A DNA stretch of 64,000 nt from contig MNCI01025456.1 in assembly GCA_015680685.1 (NCBI GenBank), positions 560,204 to 624,203 of the forward strand, given 5' to 3'. This DNA is from Gnetum montanum. Lineage: Eukaryota; Streptophyta; Gnetopsida; Gnetales; Gnetaceae. Below are positions 59,895-64,000 of the stretch, piece after piece (the stretch's first letter is position 1; each line of letters opens with the position of its first letter). Both the position numbers and the translations under genes were made by a program. The notes beneath the pieces were generated by a model that searched no databases, was not told where the DNA came from, and saw nothing but the letters and a program-made list of their open reading frames with translations.

Positions 59895-61934
59895 ATGAAT
59901 CCTTCAAACAACACCGCTCTCACCGCTCAGACCACCGCCATGGACACCATAGGTATCCAACATCCCGTCGCACAACACCCGGGAATGCAGCCCACAGCGG
60001 GTCCCCGTCGATCCTCTAACATTATTACCCAGGATCAGTACAATTTTATCTGCATTAAGATACAAGCTGATCTGGCTATTGATCAAGCTGAACTAGAGGT
60101 GAAGAGGCAGTTTGAGTTGTATTACAGGGGGGGACGAGAGTTCATCCCAACCCCCTATGATGTAATTCCCGTTTCTGAACAATACTCGGAACTCGTCACA
60201 CAACTCCTCCTTCAAAGGAACAATTCGTTGGATCAGCCCGCACTGGAGCCCCAACCAGAGGATGAGGATGAGTTTGCCGCTCAGTCTGAGCAAGGGGAGT
60301 CGTTCCATACCTTAAGTCCTCAAGCGCAGGTCAACCCCTTTTTCCATCCCGGCACAGGGGAACTCATGCCCTTGCCACACCTTAGATTCCTCCAGGCCCA
60401 ACAGCCACCGCCAGAAACAGCAGCATTAGTCCACGTCCCTCTCCCAAGCGACCCCCAACCCAACACCTTCCCGCTCACACTCATTCCTACGGCCGCGGCG
60501 GGCCCATCCTCACAAGTACAACCACCTATCGATAACACGGGAGCAACCCTCCCACCAAGGGTGATAGGGATGCCACACGTGATTCTGGCGTCCACATCCG
60601 CCCACTTCATACCACACCTACAAGCACACACAGCTCCCTAGACAGCCGTAACCCAACAGGGAGTCCTCGTTCACAATGTGGCAAGGCAATGGCCGCCAAG
60701 GGGAGCGCCGTCGTACCAAGCCCCCCACCACCATGCGCCACCTCACGCAATCCCACCAGCCAATGTCCCCCAAGCACAACCCTAGCTCCAGTAGCAACAG
60801 CCACAACATTTTCCCTATCACGTACCACCCGTAGCGCTGCCCGCTGTAACCTTCCCACAAACACAAGCACCCGCGTAGCTTTCAGCCCTTCAGCCTCATA
60901 CGCAACAATCTAGCTCGTACGGTATATTGCAGCCCCAAGCCACCATATCACCGAGCGCCCAAGATTGGGCGGATGCCAAGAAAATAATGCAAGAGCTTAC
61001 TGAAGAGGTGAAACGCCTCAAAACGGCCGCTGAGGGAAAGCTGAAGATAGTGGATTTCTACAACGATGACCCTATCAGCTCTTCTGTCCCTCCTCTGACC
61101 CTGCCCAAAGGTGTCCCCCTACCAACCCTAACTAAATACAACGGGGAAACAGACCCCAACGCCCATCTTATAACATTTAGATTAGAGTGCGCGCTGCTCC
61201 AGACTTGGCCCCACGCCGTCCTTCGAGTATTCCCCATGTCCCTCGCGGGAAGGGCACTCGACTGGTATCGAGTCTTGCCCAAGGACTCTATCCTTTCTTT
61301 GGACGATCTTTTACGCCAGTTTGTGACCCGGTTCAAGTATAACTTGAAACCCGAGGCCACGCTAGATAGCCTCATGCAGATCAAGCAAGCACCGCTTGAA
61401 CCGGTGCAGAAGTTTATTCAGAGATGGAGTGCAGCTCTCAATGAGCTACATGAACCGATCTCTCCAACGTATCTGCTTATGATATTGAAAGCAGCGGTCA
61501 ATGATTTTTTCAAGTCCAAACTGTATTACCTTAACGCGCGTGACCTTAATGAGGCATTTGAACAAATCAAGAACATAGAGGAGGCGGCTCAAAACAGCCA
61601 CGACCCCGCATACTTGGCCTTCAGAAACCAACACACTAAAAAGGACAAAGAGAAGGCCAAGACAACTATAGTAGCAATAGCGGGAGCACAACAAACAAAC
61701 ACCACACAACAATACAAACCACCCGCGCCCCCACTAACTACTATCAGCCCGCTCCTACAGCAGCCCCAAAGTCATCATCACAGAATCCGGCGAACCGTAC
61801 ACGTAACTTCGAGAGGAAAGAACCCTCTCAGTACACGCCTTTACCGTTATTATCCACAATTAGAGCTGGGGGAAGATCGCCATCCTGAACAGGTCCAGCC
61901 CACGTCAGAACCCCGACAAGCTCAACCACTATGA
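59895..61934 (+). pseudogene. gag of element G, interrupted only by TAG codons
   Basis: Starts MNPSNNTALTAQTT at 59895. The frame runs 680 codons to 61934 with in-frame stops at 60639, 60783, 60792 and 60876, all TAG and all in a Gln/Pro/His-rich linker. The capsid domain (61090-61590) includes LPTLTKYNGETDPNAHL, FPMSLAGRALDWYRVLPKDS and LLRQFVTRFKYNLKPEATLD, the plant retrotransposon gag family. A coiled coil (EEVKRLKTAAEGKL) precedes it. A basic tail follows (KKDKEKAKT). Near 61735 the coding sense seems to change frame (NYYQPAPTAAPKSSSQNPAN in another frame), so the C-terminus is probably shifted. No zinc knuckle seen. Confidence 0.82.
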
Positions 61935-62019
61935 GGAAATGTTTGCTATCCCTGCAACCAATTGCAATGAAATAAAAGTTTACATCACAGTCAAAAAATA
62001 AACTAACTATTTACGACTA

Positions 62020-62240
62020 GCGTATACGCTGTGCCCAGCGTATACGCTCGCCAAACCACTTTGAAAAACAACTTATGCCCAGCGTATACGCCCGCGAAAC
62101 CACTTTGAAAAACAACTTACGCCCAGCGTATACGCTATGCCCAGCGTATATGCTCGCCAAACCACTTCAAAAAACAACTTACGCCCAGCGTATACGCTAT
62201 GCCCAGCGTATACGCCCGCCAAACCACTTCGAAAAACAAC
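62020..62240 (+). repeat. 62-bp tandem repeat with paired GCGTATACGC palindromes
   Basis: The unit contains AAACCACTT(T/C)(G/A)AAAAACAACTTA, then GCCCAGCGTATACGCTATGCC and CAGCGTATACGCCCGCC. Units begin near 62053, 62097, 62159 and 62221; the first step is 44 bp (one palindrome lost), the next two 62 bp. Exact palindromes at 62020, 62038, 62082, 62126, 62188 and 62206; further ones at 62330, 62409 and 62486. Confidence 0.85.
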
Positions 62241-62688
62241 TTACGCCCAGCATATACGCCCGTGACGCACGCTCCAGCGTATACGTTGTATGAAGCGTGT
62301 ACGCCGAACAAACACGCAACTTAAACACAGCGTATACGCTACAAAACTCAGCATCTACGCTGACGCCTGACCCCCCCACGCACAGCGTATACACTGGTGA
62401 AACCCTCAGCGTATACGCCTGAATCTGCCGACAGCGCCAACAAACTACGCCAAAAAGTAATTAGCATGCTAGAGCGACGTGCACAGCGTATACGCTAAAC
62501 AAACCCTCGGCACATACGCCATCGCACAACACGATTTATGCCAAGAAAATATGCCGAATAACAGGCCAAAACGAATGACAGTACACCGCGCAGTGACGCG
62601 AGCGTGCACGCCAAAGAAACCCTCAAACCCTCTACGCTCGATCATCTACGCCAAAAGAACCAAAACAATAACAAACAGAAATCAAGGC

Positions 62689-62823
62689 TTACCCGTAGGG
62701 CGTCACAGGCCACTCTGACATCTTCGGCCTAGGCAGGCCCTGCAGCATCGCCTCCGTCTCTTCGACGAAGGTTAGGTCAGAACCCTTCTTCCCCTGGCCT
62801 TCCACTTCCTTGCCCTTGCCCAT
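62689..62823 (-). other. small antisense reading frame between gag and reverse transcriptase
   Basis: Minus-strand ATG at 62823 opens a 44-codon frame (MGKGKEVEGQGKKGSDLTFV...MSEWPVTPYG). Its last codons run into GG|GTAAGCC, a good plant splice-donor context, so it could be a first exon. The amino-acid texture (basic start, then acidic TFVEETEAMLQ) looks protein-like, but I do not recognise it. Tat-lineage elements are known to carry antisense reading frames, usually nearer the 3' LTR. Confidence 0.35.
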
Positions 62824-62993
62824 CGCGAAGTGTTCGCGTTGACTGTAGAAGTGCACGCTGAGCGACTGTCTTCGAGTTTGGCGTCTACGCTGGGTTGTCT
62901 GGCATCTACGCTTGAGCAGTTTACGCTTACGCTTACACAGGTCGCACTTTACGCTGTCGCCGTTGAAAACAGGAAACAAATGGACCCCTCATC

Positions 62994-63003
62994 CTTTATA
63001 TAA
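62994..63003 (-). promoter_or_regulatory. antisense TATA box
   Basis: The minus strand reads GTTATATAAAGGATGAGG, a strong TATA box about 170 bp upstream of the antisense ATG at 62823. It lies in GC-rich surroundings (GCGGCGGCGTCAGCGTCAGC just upstream). Confidence 0.4.
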
Positions 63004-63382
63004 CGCCAGCTGACGCTGACGCCGCCGCCGCTTACGTCGCCATCGCTCCATTTTTGCCGTTTTGCCTCTATTTTCCTCTCTTTTGTGCCAAAATCTAATA
63101 AAAAATTATTAAATTATTAAAAAAATTCTTTTAAGTCAATTAGAGACAGTATTACGTCCTGGTTCCTCCAGGGACCCCGTTTTACACGTTCGCTTAAACC
63201 GAAGGCCCGGTAAGGCCTTAAACTACCATTCCCTCACCCACTAGTGGCCCGGTAAGGCCTTAAACTGCCATGCGTCCAGGTGCGACGATAATCCACCATG
63301 ATACATGTATACACACTTTAAATTTCCGAAAGACACGGAATGATCCCTTCTTGCTCACGCAACTCTCGGTTTATTGACAAGG
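63004..63382 (+). other. noncoding stretch before pol of element G
   Basis: An AT-rich run at 63093-63130 is followed by GGCCCGGTAAGGCCTTAAACT at 63204 and again at 63246 (42 bp apart). No protease motif (D-S/T-G) is found in any frame between gag and 63383 by eye. Confidence 0.5.
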
Positions 63383-64000
63383 ATGAGCTCAATGGACTGC
63401 CAACACTTACCCGCACCGTTAACCATCGACGGACCATATGGCGCCATTAAACAAGACTTTGACATAAAATTCATCAACCCAAGTCCACTAATGAATGACG
63501 CAGTCATAGCCTCAACATAGCAAACAACAGACAATTACCAAGGCATGACAAAGTTTATTGACATAGAAGCTGAAAACATCACTGAAGACCCGTTAGCTGA
63601 AACCCCCATTACTATGCCTGATGGGGAAATTAAAAAACTAAAATTAAGCACGCTATTACAACCACGCATGGCTCAAGACATTCAGAATGTGCTTAGGAAA
63701 AACATGAAAGCATTCGCTTGGTCTTATACGGACATGCCTGGGCTAGATCCTAGGATTATCCAACACAACATCATTCTTGACCCAAAACTAAGGCCGATAA
63801 AACAAAAAGCGCGAAAAGTTAGACCTGAAGTGGCGTTGGCAGTTCGCAATGAGATCACTAAGCTTTATCAGGCTGGTTTCATTCGGGCTGTTGATTATGC
63901 CGAGTGGGTGTCAAACATGGTCATCATCCCAAAGAAAAACGGAAGCATTCGCTTATGCATCGACTTCCGTGACTTAAACGTAGCAACCATAAAAGATGAC
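63383..64000 (+). pseudogene. pol of element G: N-terminal part of reverse transcriptase (partial, one TAG)
   Basis: Open from ATG 63383 (MSSMDCQHLPAPLTIDGPYG) with one in-frame TAG at 63518, then continuous from 63545 to the window edge. Linker NVLRKNMKAFAWSYTDMPGLDP, then reverse transcriptase: ILDPKLRPIKQKARKVRPE, AGFIRAVDYAEWVSNMVIIP, KKNGSIRLCIDFRDLNVATI. These are the first two conserved blocks; the FxDD active site lies beyond the edge. Typical of Tat/Retand-type plant gypsy elements. Confidence 0.85.

Larger units (their letters stand above)
58040..64000 (+). mobile_element. Tat/Ogre-like Ty3/gypsy element G, GC-rich, continues past window
   Basis: Plus-strand element inserted in pol of F. 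It has a 5' LTR (58040-59318), primer site, leader, gag (59895-61934), a 1.4-kb noncoding stretch and the start of reverse transcriptase (63383 on). Higher GC and fewer lesions than the surrounding family suggest a different lineage and younger age. The gag and reverse transcriptase sequences (KAFAWSYTDMPGLDP, PIKQKARKVRPE) are typical of the Tat branch. Its noncoding parts are filled with GCGTATACGC palindromes. 3' LTR not in the window. Confidence 0.85.

Noticed and set aside
60093-60870. Minus-strand reading frames opposite gag of element G
   Set aside because: They are open by virtue of the Gln/Pro-rich, GC-rich sense frame. No recognisable protein or promoter supports them.
62020-62240. 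CRISPR-like array of short repeats and spacers
   Set aside because: The spacers are themselves repeated, the repeats are palindromic decamers inside a plant retrotransposon, and no cas genes exist nearby.
1-64000. tRNA, rRNA, organelle or bacterial genes
   Set aside because: I saw no cloverleaf with tRNA A/B boxes, no rRNA segment and no compact operon-like coding. The tRNA-like matches are primer binding sites of retrotransposons.

Overview
This window is nuclear DNA from a seed plant. It is AT-rich, has long introns, and most of it is nested, decayed LTR retrotransposons. The age of the insertions (about 22 mismatches, 19 of them transitions, in about 215 aligned bases between the two LTRs of the one complete element), the slow-decay nesting and the long introns suggest a gymnosperm. 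That is inference, because no species-diagnostic locus is present. Two single-base N's (4921, 5413) sit at abrupt junctions.

Layout. 1-5156: plus-strand Ty3/gypsy element A (gag, protease, pol deleted, 3' untranslated region, broken 3' LTR) and a scrap of a relative. 5157-12450: minus-strand relative B (pol, protease, gag, primer site, 5' LTR). 12451-16809: a small non-autonomous LTR element on the minus strand with a tRNA-Met type primer site, interrupted by a solo gypsy LTR (14329-15176, target duplication CTTAC). 17735-23035: a plus-strand LTR (C) abutting, tail to tail, a truncated minus-strand element D. 23036-35070: the only host-gene island. It holds an apparently intact six-exon gene for an MSR1/MSR2-like (mannan-synthesis-related, DUF246/O-fucosyltransferase-fold) Golgi protein, with an antisense LINE fragment in its fourth intron, followed by a decayed PIRL-type leucine-rich-repeat pseudogene. 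35433-37727: tandem duplications of 178, about 60, 120 and 370 bp. 39433 to the end: a nested stack. A minus-strand LTR holds complete element E (39558-49654, target duplication ATCAT) and element F (50124-58039, minus). F is in turn interrupted by element G (58040 to beyond the window), a GC-rich Tat/Ogre-like Ty3/gypsy element.

A, B, D, E and F, with the lone LTRs, form one family. They share LTR ends (CTCATCA), a TTGGTAAYCCCAG repeat inside the LTR, a TTAGTGCCATTGTTGGGGAC-type primer site, FMDD-type reverse transcriptase, a non-chromodomain integrase and a conserved noncoding block of about 2 kb between integrase and 3' LTR. No copy kept an intact protease active site. F carries about 3 kb of extra decayed coding sequence in the envelope position, resembling the 'putative plant transposon protein' type.

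The most unusual signal is in element G. A perfect 10-bp palindrome, GCGTATACGC, occurs at least 17 times exactly, plus many one-base variants. It is in the LTR upstream of the TATA box, in the leader, and between gag and reverse transcriptase, but not in gag itself. The older family shows a parallel arrangement: different palindromes (a 20-bp one in A, GATATC clusters in C, TGACGTCA in E) just upstream of the LTR TATA box.
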